NCBI GenBank assembly: GCA_051453625.1
Contig: JBOZIK010000001.1
Location: 261,825,114-261,870,716 of the forward strand
Reading direction: 5' to 3'
DNA from: Welwitschia mirabilis
Taxonomy: Eukaryota > Gnetophyta > Gnetopsida > Welwitschiales
Length of the DNA: 45,603 nt
Made by a program: the position numbers and the translations under genes
Shown here: one piece after another, positions 1 through 10,464 of the stretch
Position numbering within the stretch: position 1 is the stretch's first letter
Layout: every line of letters starts with the position of its first letter
Notes under the pieces: generated by a model
What the model was told of the DNA's origin: nothing
Seen by the model: only the letters and a program-made list of their open reading frames with translations
Databases searched by the model: none

Positions 1-64
1 AAATACAAACTATCAACTAGGATCATCAAACTTTTAATATCTAAATGTTCAACTCACGAACCTT

Positions 65-645
65 ATGAATGAACTTAGGAAAACAAATGTCAACATAGAA
101 AATATGACAAACATATTTCAACAAATAATTTTAGCAAACCAAAGAGCTCAAGGAACTTTAGTAATACAACCTTTATTAAACCCAAATAAACTAAGAAAAG
201 ATTATAAGATTGTAATAAGAAGTGGACAAGAAATAAACCCTTCTTCATGTGAATCTTCCACCTCCCAAAATAACTCTAGAAATAATGAAGAAGAAGAGGA
301 AGAAGTCATTGAGATATTAGAATATTATAATTTCTCTTTTCTTGACAAAAAAAAAAAGAAAAATACTTTCTAACATATCACCCCCTGGATGAATAGGCTT
401 AACAGCAATTTAACTTTCAATGATCATTTAAAAGCCTTAATGAAAAATGTAAGTATAAGCTTATCTTTTTGAAAAGTTTTACAGGAAAACCCAGGGTAGT
501 TAAAATTATGGAAAGACCTAGTAAGAAGAAAATATAAATAAATTATCCTTAGCAAAGTCTTTCTATCCCAATACCTCATGAATTTAGTTTTATAAAGATC
601 ACCAAAACTTAAAGATTCGGGAGTAGTTACAGTAAATCTTACTGT
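65..645 (+). pseudogene. gag C-terminal relic of a gypsy element
   Basis: An open stretch of 102 codons (65-373) starts MNELRKTNVNIENMTNIFQQ and carries an acidic run of glutamates near residues 75-80, followed by a lysine run. Readable peptide continues in a shifted frame from about 376, with WMNRLNSNLTFNDHLKALMK, the sort of sequence seen between gag and protease in Athila/Tat elements. At least four stops follow (for example at tga and tag near 470-500). The frame breaks and stops make it a pseudogene. The start is not a true one; the protein would begin outside the window. Confidence 0.5.
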
Positions 646-659
646 AGAGGAAAATAAAA

Positions 660-1340
660 AGATTAATTTACATTGAAACGAGTGTTAATATTATGCTACT
701 TCACATTTGTAAGATACTTGATTTGGAGGATAGAATAGAGCCTACTTCGATTGTTTTAGAATTATTAGATACATCAGTTAAGAAATCGTTAGACATCATT
801 AAAGATTTGGCAATACAAATAGAAGAGGCTTACTACCCCAAAGATGTGATTATCATAAAAGTTGAGCATAATAGAGGATATCCTTTACTTCTAGGTAGAG
901 ACTTTTGTGCAACCGTCCACTGCATCATTGACATAAGAGCAGGAACAATAAAATGTCATTTTTGAAATAGAACATTTACCATTAGAGTCTTTGATGAAGC
1001 TGAGAAAGATTTGGGTGATAATGAAATAAACATTGAAAGCAATATTAAACTAACTTTATTCCTACAACATCATCCACTTAAAGAAAGAAAGATAAAATCA
1101 AATGAGTACATGTTTTGTGATGATCAACTTAAGAATGAAGAAGAAATAAAACCTTTAGAGTGTAAGGAAGTCCAACTTTTCAAGAAAGATTATGAGGGAT
1201 ATTATCCATTACATAAGCCAAAAATTAAAAGTCATAATTTTAATTTAAATGAGAAAAATATTTTTAATGGACTTGAAAGTAATTTTCTTTATGATAATAA
1301 AAATGACTTTCAAAATTTGTGCTTTAATGTAGTATCATAG
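660..1340 (+). pseudogene. retroviral-type aspartic protease relic (gypsy)
   Basis: The 90-codon frame 693-965 reads like the pepsin-like protease of Athila/Tat elements: a KILDLEDRIEPTSIVLEL segment, then IIKDLAIQIEEAYYPKD, then RGYPLLLGRDF and ATVHCIIDIRAGTIKCHF. The catalytic D-S/T-G triad lies just upstream (near 675-695) in another frame and is not intact; only a remnant of the following SVNIM text is readable. After a stop at 963 the text resumes (RTFTIRVFDEAEKD), and 1011-1340 gives a further 109-codon open stretch of acidic/lysine-rich spacer. It cannot make an active protease. Confidence 0.65.
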
Positions 1341-3774
1341 AGTGCTCTCCATTACTCCTTTCTTCATCCACTTGATTTTACTGGGAAATAATTGCAAATC
1401 TCATATGTTTTCTCAATTGGTAAATTTTTGGTTTAGACCTTATTTCTCTAAAAATCATGAGATCAAAACAACTCCTTAGTTTTTTTCCTTCTTTCATTTC
1501 AATTAAAAAAAGGGTTCTTTAGATTTAGGAATTGAATTAAATTTGCTTGCCTTGCTATTTTCTTTTCAATTTTCAGTTTTGAGAGTCTATGTTTTCATTN
1601 NNNNNNNNNCAGCTTTATTGGTTTTTCATCTTTTTAATAATTTTTTGTGTTTTCTAATAATTTTCCTTTTTTTACCTTTGTCGTCCTCTCTGTCATCTGG
1701 ATGATAAGCAGGATGAGAGTCAATAAAATGTTGTTTTTTTTAATCTATTATTTTGAAAAAATACATTTTTAGGGCTCTGTTGAGATTTCTGACTTGACTA
1801 CTTAAGAATTGCAAGAAATGAATGGGTAAAATTTGGAATTTCATGAGCAAATCATCTGAATTTTCTCTTAACTTTTTCCTTTGGAAGATTATTATGGCAT
1901 TACTTAATCATTTTTCAAACTTAACTTATGTATTTATTTCCATGATTAGTATTTTGACTTAGACATTTCAGTGGTAAGATTGGATTCACATAATCTTAGG
2001 ACATTCACATGTCCATGAACTTCAATTAAAGGAAGTTGCTTTATTTTTGATGTTTTTCTCAATGGTGAAAAGATCTTAGATTATTTAAGAATGTTCAATT
2101 CTATCTTAAATCTTGTGACTTTTACCTTTGTCTTTTAGAATGTTTAGTCATGTGGAATGTTGTTGTATTTTAATATTGTTTCAAAAAAATTTTGAAATAA
2201 AGACCATGATGTTTTATATTTGTGATCTCTCAAAAACATGGTCTCCATGATGTCCTACTACAAGTACACCGAGGCAAATATTTCTGAGAGGAGCCTTTGG
2301 TAGTGTAATGTGGCATTTGTGGGAACTCCACTAGGAGGTCAATTGGTCATGCTTTACGAGTGCTTACTTCTCTGACTGTGGTTGCACTCCCTTCATCATG
2401 GATAACAAAGCTATATTTAAACTTTGAGGCTATGGGATCAGTGGTGTTACTGGTGGCATCAGAGGCATTTCTTATTTTCTAGACTCTTATTCTTTCTACA
2501 TAATCAATTTATTTTTTGAGATTTAGGTGTTTCTTTTGAGATGATGGAAGGAGAGTTCATTTTTTAGCAATTCTTTGGTCTGATCATTCATTGTTTAAAG
2601 CATTTTAATCTAGCATCCTTATAATCACTACCTTATCAAATAGAATTTTTGTACATTAAGTCATGCATTTTTCACATCAAGTGATCTTATGATTACTTTC
2701 GTAGGAGTCTGCTAGGTTCAAATATCATATCAGTGAGCTATTTTTTTTTATGTTATCTTATACCTATTCTTCTTCTTTTTTTTCTTTGTAGTTTGGTTAA
2801 TTATTTCAAAGTCATTATCGTATTTTCTTAGCATGTTTTCTTAATTCCATTTTTTAATGAAAGATAATTCTTGCTTAGATATGTGTTTTCTCATTAAATT
2901 TGTGTTTTTTGGTATCGTAAGCACTACTTATATTCTTTTTGTGATAAAACATTTTTATTGTTCCCTCTTTACTTTTACTTATTAAAATATCTCATATTTC
3001 TATATTTTTCAAATCTGACATTACTCAGCTTTGCACTTCATTTTAGAAAGTTATCCTTTTTTACCTGCCTTCTCACTTCCATCTACTTTCTTTACTTTAT
3101 TTTCCAATATGGGATGAATTACTTGTTTTTAAAGGGACAGATACCCATTTTCATGGATAATTTTCAAAAATTTTAACTTAATTCAAATCTTTTATGAGAT
3201 AAAATTTTTAAAATTTTCATACATATTATGCATTACTTGTTATTTATCCATGTGATATGCTTTATAAGCATGTTTTATAACTTCTAGTTTTATCTTTTGA
3301 AAAACAAATTAGCTCATAATTAAGGTTTTTTACTTGATTTTTATTAGAACTGATAAAGACTAAGTGAGAGACTATGTTACACTACTACTTTGTGGTTATT
3401 TGATGGGGTTTTATGAGTTGTTTTGTAGGAATTTTACATAGGTTTAGGTGTAATTCTGAGGATTTTGAAGATACAATAGGAAATCTCAAAAATATTCATT
3501 TCTTATATAAATTTAATGTGTTAAAGGCATATTCTGATGCAAAAAGCTTTGGAAAAGGATTACTGACAAAAATGCTAAGTTTCTTCTTAAGAAAATAATC
3601 AAAGAAGACCATCATTTCCTTTGTCATCTTCATAATAGGCAGAACAATGACACTATTAGATGCTGACGAGGATCAATAAATCATTACTGAATTAACTTTT
3701 ATAATAAGCTGTTATTCCATTGTTATTCAGACAATAGTAGGATGACACTAACATGTAACCAACTCTAATAGCAA
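1341..3774. other. AT-rich non-coding stretch, nothing recognised
   Basis: No gene is supported. Short open frames at 2958-3176 and 3413-3598 are T-rich chance frames with no family likeness. A 10-N gap lies at 1600-1609. The stretch at 2220-2440 is less AT-rich than its surroundings but shows no motif I can name; it could be untranslated or LTR sequence of the element to the left. Confidence 0.5.
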
Positions 3775-4445
3775 CCCTTGACCATTTCGTTCATTTCATT
3801 TATATAAAAGAGTGTGCCTAGCCATGTCTTCTATTTGTCTTTTTTTGCTATGAGTTGTTATAAATAAGTCCCTTTTTGACTTTTCTTCTTATCTTCATTG
3901 CACTTGAAATTCTTGTGATAGGAGATCGAAGGATGGAAGACTCATCTTGAGTGTTACAGAAAGATGTTCCCTTGGTAGAGTGTTGTGTATCCTTCATTAA
4001 GGCTTGACTATTTTAACCTAGATGCTTTATTACTTATTAATGTGTTTTGTTTTCATGTTTGCATGTTAGATTATTAGATGACCCTTATGATCTATGTTGC
4101 CTTTGATTTGGTGACAATTTCTTGGGTGATATAGACCATCAAGGGAAGCCTTTGTTAAGGCTGAAAGCAAGTAGTATTAGTTCCATTTTTGCATTGCATG
4201 TTAGATTAAGTTACATCTTGCATTTGCATTGTATTCCTTTATTTCCTACATTGTTATTTATTTTTGGTTCTTATATTTCTTTGGTAAAGCAATCCAAGTT
4301 TTGTCTCATAGTTTTCAATGAGAATATGACATTTTAGGTCTACTCCCACTCATACTAGTGTGTTGTATTGTATGAGATATTTATTTATTCCATGAATGAC
4401 AGAATCCTGTTGAACTTAAGCACTTGCATAAATACACACCACAAT
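3775..4445 (+). repeat. LTR-like repeat, copy 1
   Basis: This segment matches 5562-6236 along its whole length, for example the shared text ttgtgataggagatcgaagg and ggtctactcccatcatacta-type blocks. It has a TATA box (TATAAATA, 3859-3866) and a C/T-rich stretch behind it, as in the promoter region of an LTR. The right end reads cacttgcataaatacacac in both copies. The exact left end is not clear; a tgtaac at 3753 could be the 5' terminus. The pair may be the two LTRs of one small, emptied element or two solo LTRs. Confidence 0.55.
3859..3866 (+). promoter_or_regulatory. TATA box of LTR-like repeat copy 1
   Basis: TATAAATA followed by a pyrimidine-rich stretch. The same box stands at 5647-5654 in the second copy, which supports it as an LTR promoter element. 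Confidence 0.45.
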
Positions 4446-5409
4446 AATAGCTCACCTGAAACATAAAATATTAGTCAAAATCCAACTTGACTCTATTATC
4501 TATTTTAGTTTAGTATAGACATCTTTAAACATGTAGATGTCTTTATCTGTGTTAAGTTTAATTTTGAGCATAGTCATCTTTGATGAGATAGTTATCTTTA
4601 ACTTATGAATTTAAATCTAATACATCAGAGACATCTTTAATTTCTTAGATGTCTTCATGAGAGACATCTTTAATTCTGTAAACATTTTCAAGCAACTGAT
4701 TTTTCATTTAAACAATTGAGCATTTTTGTGAGTTGTCATCTTTGAAAATCCATCATCAACTTTTGCTTATCATAATCTGATTTTTCCTATGATGACCTGT
4801 CTGAATAATAACATAAAATATTTGAAAAGTGAAATCATAAAACTAGATTTAATAATAATCTCTCCCTTTTTAATGATGTTTAAAACTTATAAATCGTATT
4901 AGTGAAATCTCATCTAATCAATTAAAATTAGATACTTATATTCTAAAGAAATGTACATAATTAATTTTTGCAATGATATTGGGAAAACATCATATTAACC
5001 ACTTGAATAAACATGTAGAGAATAAAGTAAGAGAGACATAAAAACATTTGAAAATTTCATTTAAGAATATCAATAATTAATCTAGTAGGATATGCTATCA
5101 ATAATGTGTTAATAATAAAATTAGAGCATAGCATTAGAATTTTGTGCTAATAACATATCATGTAATAATATTCCTATGATAATGTACTAAATAATAAACA
5201 TCAGAGCATGTTATAATAAAAATTTCTTAACAATATATAACATAGGAATCATGAAAATGTATTAATCAATAATAATTAGAGCATAACATTCTTAGAAATG
5301 TGCCAATAAAAACATAATGGTAAGACATAAGAGTGTGTTAATAGAAAAGTATACTAATAAACAACAATGGTAGAAATAAAAGATAACATAACAATGTATG
5401 CTAAAATAT
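4446..5409. other. spacer between LTR-like copies; no gene
   Basis: No coding text was found. At 4517-4690 the word agacatcttta recurs several times with its inverse tagatgtct, so short imperfect hairpins are possible. From 4850 on the sequence is simple AT-rich DNA with repeated aataataa words. Confidence 0.4.
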
Positions 5410-6236
5410 TGTAACACCCCAACTTTAATTACCCTAATTAACCATAATTTTTTTTTTNNNNNNNNNNNNNNNNNNNNNNNNNNNNNNNNNNNNNNNNNNN
5501 NNNNNNNNNNNNNNNNNNNNNNNNNNNNNNNNNNNNNNNNNNNNNNNNNNNNNNNNNAGATTTCCTTAACCACTTCGTTCGTTTCTGAGTTATTTATGAA
5601 TGCGCCTAGCTGTATCTATTATTTGTTCTTTTCTATTGTATTTTCTTATAAATAAGTTTTTCTTCCACTTTTCTTCTCATCTTTGTTGCATTGAAAATCC
5701 TTGTGATAGGAGATCGAAGGGTGGGAGATCCATCTACGTGGGTTGCAGAAAGACGTGCACTTGGTGAAGGGCTGTGTATCCTCCATTGAGACCACATTAT
5801 TTTGTAACCCAGATGTTATTACTCTTTTAATATTAGTTTTATTTTCATCTTTGTATTGTAGATTTTTTTATTACCCTTCTTGCTTATGTTGCCCTTTATT
5901 TGGTGATAATTCCTTGAGTGATATAGATTATCAAGGCTAGCCTCTTTTAAGGATGAAAGCAAGTAGAGTTAGGGTTATTTTTTCATTGCATGCTTGTTTA
6001 GATTGCATATTTCATTTTGCATTGTACTTTTATTTCTTGCATTTGTCTTTATTTTTGGTTCCTAGTATTATTTTACAAAGCACCCTAAGTCTCATACTTA
6101 TAGACTTTAACGAGATATGACATTTTGGGTCTACTCCCAGTCATACTAGTGTGTTGTATTATGTAAGATATTTATTTACTTTATAATTAACATAATCCCT
6201 TTGAGCCTAAGCACTTACATAAATACACACAGCAAC
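5410..6236 (+). repeat. LTR-like repeat, copy 2 (contains a gap)
   Basis: It starts tgtaacacccc, a terminus typical of plant Ty3/gypsy LTRs, and after the gap it matches 3775-4445. The TATA box is at 5647-5654. Several CpG sites survive here, such as cttcgttcgt at 5573-5582, while copy 1 has TpG or CpA at some of the same sites; copy 2 may therefore be younger or less decayed. 100 N at 5458-5557 interrupt it directly after a T run. It ends around cacttacataaatacacaca. Confidence 0.55.
5647..5654 (+). promoter_or_regulatory. TATA box of LTR-like repeat copy 2
   Basis: TATAAATA in the same place relative to the flanking text as the box in copy 1. Confidence 0.45.
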
Positions 6237-6239
6237 ACC

Positions 6240-7325
6240 AATCATCATGGGGTTGATCGGGAAACTGAAGGGGTCGACTGGACCTAATGGTGGACACTGG
6301 AAAGAATTTTATCTGGAGAAGCGGGCAACCGAATTATGTAGCAGGTAACCGGACTGGGGTTGACGAAACCTAGATGGGGTCAAATGGACATGAAGTCATA
6401 AGAAATTGGAATGACTGAAATTCTTACTCGGGCGATCTATTTAAGTCATGACACTAGATGGGATCGACCAGACTTTTGATGAATCGACTAGACGGAATAG
6501 AAATAAAATTTTCTAATCATTATGTATCCATTATGTAGCTATTGGATAGTTATTATCTAGTCGTTTTCTAGCTGTTTATAGCCATTAGAAGTGCATTTCA
6601 AATATAATAAACCATAAAAGCCTTCTAATATAAATAACTAAGACATAGATGACTAAAGAATCTTTTGAAACCATTTTTAATTGGGTGAATCTATTGGATC
6701 TGAAGGATCAAGCATTATAATCTACTGTTGTATCTTGGCATCTATACTTCTAACTAAAGAAGATCTACCATCTTTATCATCTCTACATTTAAGATTAGAT
6801 CCTGTGTTCTATTCGTTTTACATCTATAGGAGAAGAGCTCCATCAAATCTACTGAATCAAGAATGAGTGATATTTGTGCTCTATTGGCATCATTACATCA
6901 CTACTTTGCTTTGTGAAAGGTTGAGACTAATCCTTGAAAAGTCTATTCAAAGGTTAAGACTAAGCCTTGAAAAGTCTATTCAAACGTTGAGACTAAGCCT
7001 AGGTAAGTCCATTTGTAAAGGTTATAGATGAACCTAAAATACCTGGTGGAGTAACGAAGATCTGAGATCTAGTTTGCGGATAAGTTAGTCATCGAGAGTG
7101 AAGTAGGAGGTTTTCCAAACCACTATAAATTCGATGTGCATCCATTTGGTATTTTTATGCTTTCGGTCATTATTTCTTTACTTCTATTATTTTCTCATTT
7201 CATGCACATTTTGAATTATTAATTATTGTATGTAAGTTTTGTTTTATATTGGATTCATTTAGAATATTGTGTTACATCTTTTTTTAAAAGACCTATTCAC
7301 CCCTCCTCTAGGGTTCTTGATCTTA
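6240..7325 (+). mobile_element. Copia (SIRE-like) LTR-type segment
   Basis: The right end reads cctattcacccctcctctag (7285-7304), which closely resembles the 3' terminus of SIRE/Maximus-type Copia LTRs; a degenerate primer-binding-like ttgatcttatcaaac follows. Near the left end a motif of the form gggtcgactggacc recurs (about 6250-6490), a feature I know from such LTRs. No internal Copia gene (gag, integrase, RT) is seen next to it, so it is a solo or truncated LTR. Confidence 0.5.
6916..7014 (+). repeat. 33-bp tandem repeat, three units
   Basis: Units start at 6916, 6949 and 6982, each beginning aaa(g/c)gtt(g/a)agactaa. The first two differ at few sites; the third diverges at its end. They lie inside the Copia-like LTR segment. 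Confidence 0.8.
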
Positions 7326-7339
7326 TCAAACATATCTTA

Positions 7340-8345
7340 GACTAAAGTTTACATTGATTAAAAACAAAGATGTATGTTTAACACCTAGATGTTTCCTATC
7401 TGTTGCACAGTGATTACAAAGTTTAAATGGCTACTATTTAAGGTTAAATAGCTACTTTTTACTTGGTGGTATAAAAGGACAATGTTATAATTTAATTCAT
7501 AACATTTTGATATTTTAAGAAAACATGATGAGAGAATCTATTTTAGACCACAAATGCACAAGCAATTAAAACTACTTATAAAGGATCAAAGATATTATTT
7601 CAAAAGGAGCTTATATTGTTTACATTATTTGCTCTTGGATCTCATCATCGTATCATTTATTAGCACTCATGATGACAATGACAATAAGAAAGTCAAGCTC
7701 TCTTCAAAGCTACATCATTTAGGCTTGTTATTATATTGATTTTATGGATCTTATATTTGTTGGACTATCTTATTTCTAAATTTTTTGTAAGTCCCTTATT
7801 ATATTGAATCAAACTCATTGTAAGGCAACCCTTGTATAGGTGTGCATTGAGATTGTGCATATAAGCACTTGCTTTGATGTAAGGTTAGTGATGAGTTATA
7901 AAATTATTATTTCTTGAGGAGAAGTAAGTGTTACCTTCTGAGGAGACTCTCATTGTTTTAAGATTTATGGTCTACCTAAAAACCACTATTTGCCTACAAG
8001 GAAGAGAGTGCTACCTTGTAAGAGACTCTCATTATTATAAGGTTTGTGATGTGCCTAGAAAACCACTATTTGCTTATGGGGAAGAGAGTCTTATCTTGCG
8101 AGGAGACTCTCATTGTTTTAAGGTTGGTGGTGCACCAGAAAACCACTATTTTCTTGTAAGTTAAGAATATCCAGAGGTGTGAGAGAAAGCTACTCTGTAT
8201 GTGTGAACATACCCAAGCTGAAAAACCATGTTATCTTGGTAAGGTATTTATTATTGTGCTTTTTCATTATATTATTGGTTAAAATTTTATTTGATAGAAC
8301 TCATTCACCCCTCCCCTCCAAGTTCAAAGATCCTAATTCCATATT
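7340..8345 (+). mobile_element. second Copia (SIRE-like) LTR-type segment
   Basis: The right end at about 8298-8330 reads cattcacccctcccctccaa, the same kind of terminus as at 7285-7304, again after a T-rich run. Between the two termini lie the 80-bp repeats described separately. The left boundary is unsure. No Copia protein is visible. Two short plus-strand frames (7554-7739, 8179-8430) are not like any protein I know. Confidence 0.4.
7911..8150 (+). repeat. 80-bp tandem repeat, three units
   Basis: Three head-to-tail units of exactly 80 bp start at 7911, 7991 and 8071. Each carries gagactctcatt in the middle and ends aaccactatt. Because 80 is not a multiple of three, the 78-codon frame across it (7928-8164) changes phase in each unit and is unlikely to be a real protein. 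Confidence 0.85.
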
Positions 8346-9924
8346 CGGTTCAACATTCATATTTGAAAATTCATATGATAATTACCTATTAATTATGCTT
8401 CTCGATAGATTTTCCTTTTATCCTAATTGAATATATAAAATCTTAGCAATCACATTAATACAAGAACTAGAGAAGTTTTAGCAATAATATTAAAATGAGT
8501 ACTAGAGTTAATCTTACTAAACGAATTTAGTTAAATGTTAAGTCATGTTCAAACAGCTAATAACATCAAAAAATCAAATCTAAAAAGCATGGTTATGAAG
8601 ATTCCCTTCAATCAAGTCAAACCATTAAAATGATATTCAACCAAACTTAACAACCCAACATCAAGTGACATTAGAACTAAATCTCAGTTTAGGAAAAATC
8701 CCTTAAAAAATTTTTTTATCATAGTTTTGGATTCTAATAGTTTATTTATGCATTCTTATAATGAGGAAAAAAGCCATTTTTATGTACATTCATTCTCGTT
8801 TCCTTTATTTTGAATATGATTATTTTTTCTTCATATTATCATTAAAAATTAATTCTATATTTGGAATCATATTTCCTTCTCAAACACAACTGACGAAACT
8901 TACTTTCATTAAAATGACTATATATTTTCTTTTATTTATAACTATGTAATCTATTGTAAGTTTTTATGATTTATGAAGGTTTACTAATCATGAATACATA
9001 CATAATTAATGACAAGTATTATAAAGAATGACATCTATTTTATAGCATTCTTCAACATAAATATGTAAGCAGCAATGTGCAATAATGAGATAATGTTGTT
9101 TTAAAATATCTAAATACAAATCATTTTTAATGTAGAACACATGGATCTATTATCATAATTACATTTATGTGTATAAGTGAAACAAATCTTATGTGAATTC
9201 CTAAGAATGAAATAAAATCTTAATTCATGAAAACATGTCATTATTAAATGATCTAAATATTTAGTATTACTATCATTTTTGTTTTCATTTCAATAAACAT
9301 GTATTTCATAATGACATTGGAACAGCACTAAAACAAAATGCATTAAAATAGTAGCCAATGTTTTTATTCCATGATTGCCATGATAATATTAATCTAGAGA
9401 ATAATAAACAATATTTTAGTTTAATATGTAAACACATTTAAATTGAGATGTCGTAAATGAAGGCATTAACTATTAAAAACCATTATAACCTTGTTATATT
9501 ATTTTCACACTTGCTATCATAAAATTTTGGCTTATGTTCTTTCCATCTTTTTAAGATGCACTTAATGCAGGTTTTAATGTATTTGGTATGAATCAGTAGT
9601 GAAACCTAAACATTTGATGGCTAGATTCTAGGCCAACTAGGGCCAGCAATAAGTTTTTATCCAGCTAAGCAAACCAATAACTTTATTGAGCTACAATTTT
9701 TGAAGAATTAACATTTTTAAGTTTCATTAATAAGTTTTGTTAATTAAATATCAATTTTATGTTTTCATCTCCTCAACAACCTCCCTACTACCACATTTAA
9801 TTTTCTAAAAGTGATTAAAGACTACTGAAGTACTTCTGGAACCCTTTTATTTTCTTTTTTTTGTTTTTTAACATTGGCTATATAATAGAAAGTAACCATT
9901 CATGTGTAGTCTTTGTTTTACTTT
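8346..9924. other. AT-rich non-coding stretch
   Basis: No gene, long repeat or recognisable element was found. The frame 8761-8949 is a low-complexity chance frame. Confidence 0.5.
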
Positions 9925-10450
9925 ATTTATAGCCTTTGACGTTTGTGGCCGAGTAAGCGAGACATATCGCATAACCCCACAACCGAATGAATTACAACGA
10001 ACTGTTATTAAAAACAAGCAGATTGTGTTGGGGAGAGTATTTTTAACATTAAATTCGAAGTGCGCATCCCGCTGTAATTTTTTAATGTGGGGTTATTCAT
10101 AGAAAACGGGAGCACGCCAACACAACTTCAAGAATCGATAGGTAATAATTGCGATATGAAATTCGAAAGGATGAAACCCACCGATCGATTTAAATTTGCA
10201 GACCATCACAAATGGAAAGGCTTATGACACGTCATCTGATGAGTGAAGTGTGGATTACTGTATTCTTGCAGATATCTGCGGAGACCTTTTGCACATCCAT
10301 ACGGTAAAACAATTATTGAATTATTGCTGTGTCGTTTCTGGGGTCCGCCAAAGAAGTCTGCAAGACGCATGACAAAGACCTTTCTCTTTATCAACTTTGG
10401 CTTCACGTTACAAATTTGGAATGGATGTTTGTATAAGACCTCACGTTTTA
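9925..10450. other. CpG-retaining island in CpG-poor DNA
   Basis: This half kilobase holds roughly 25-30 CpG dinucleotides by eye, while the flanking kilobases hold almost none. Only the P450 genes at the right end show similar CpG content. It contains an ACGT core (gacacgtcat, 10227-10236), a good splice-acceptor-like tract (gtattcttgcag ending at 10270) and short coding-like fragments. It may be a young gene fragment, an unannotated exon or an unmethylated regulatory piece. I cannot assign a gene. Confidence 0.5.
10153..10369 (+). pseudogene. possible plant gene fragment (PPR-like reading, uncertain)
   Basis: Two short readable pieces lie in one frame-compatible stretch. The first (10153-10227) reads DMKFERMKPTDRFKFADHH and ends in a stop. 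The second (10247-10369, 41 codons) reads ILADICGDLLHIHTVKQLL followed by NYCCVVSGVRQ. FERM and ACxDL...KQLH...VVSG patterns occur in plant pentatricopeptide-repeat proteins, so a decayed PPR gene is one reading. A rival reading joins GDLLHI with a shifted frame (AVSFLGSAKEVCKTHDKDLS, 10326-10385), which resembles the N-terminal third of an A-type P450. A minus-strand frame of 66 codons (10206-10406) also exists. None is convincing alone. Confidence 0.25.
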
Positions 10451-10464
10451 ATTTAAGTATGTAA

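Larger units (their letters stand above)
1..1340 (+). mobile_element. Ty3/gypsy (Athila/Tat-like) internal-region relic
   Basis: Fragments of gag tail, retroviral-type aspartic protease and the spacer beyond it occur in order on the plus strand, but in different frames and broken by stops. The left end is cut by the window edge. No RT follows after 1340, so the pol gene is deleted or replaced. The order gag then protease, and the form of the protease (LGRDF, then ATVHCIIDIRAGT), fit the plant Athila/Tat branch of Ty3/gypsy. I see no LTR on the left. Confidence 0.65.

Noticed and set aside
4517-4690. Recurrent agacatcttta/tagatgtct as a structured RNA
   Set aside because: The pairs are imperfect and spaced irregularly; no stable fold stands out by eye.
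5292-5655. Frames spanning the N gap at 5458-5557
   Set aside because: They exist only because N is read as X; the flanks are LTR-like.
6916-8150. CRISPR-like spacing of the 33-bp and 80-bp repeats
   Set aside because: The units are head-to-tail without unique spacers, in a plant retroelement; not CRISPR.
10265-10385. P450 N-terminal relic (GDLLHI then KEVCKTHDKDLS)
   Set aside because: Needs a frameshift and has a stop between the parts; kept only as a rival reading of the CpG island.
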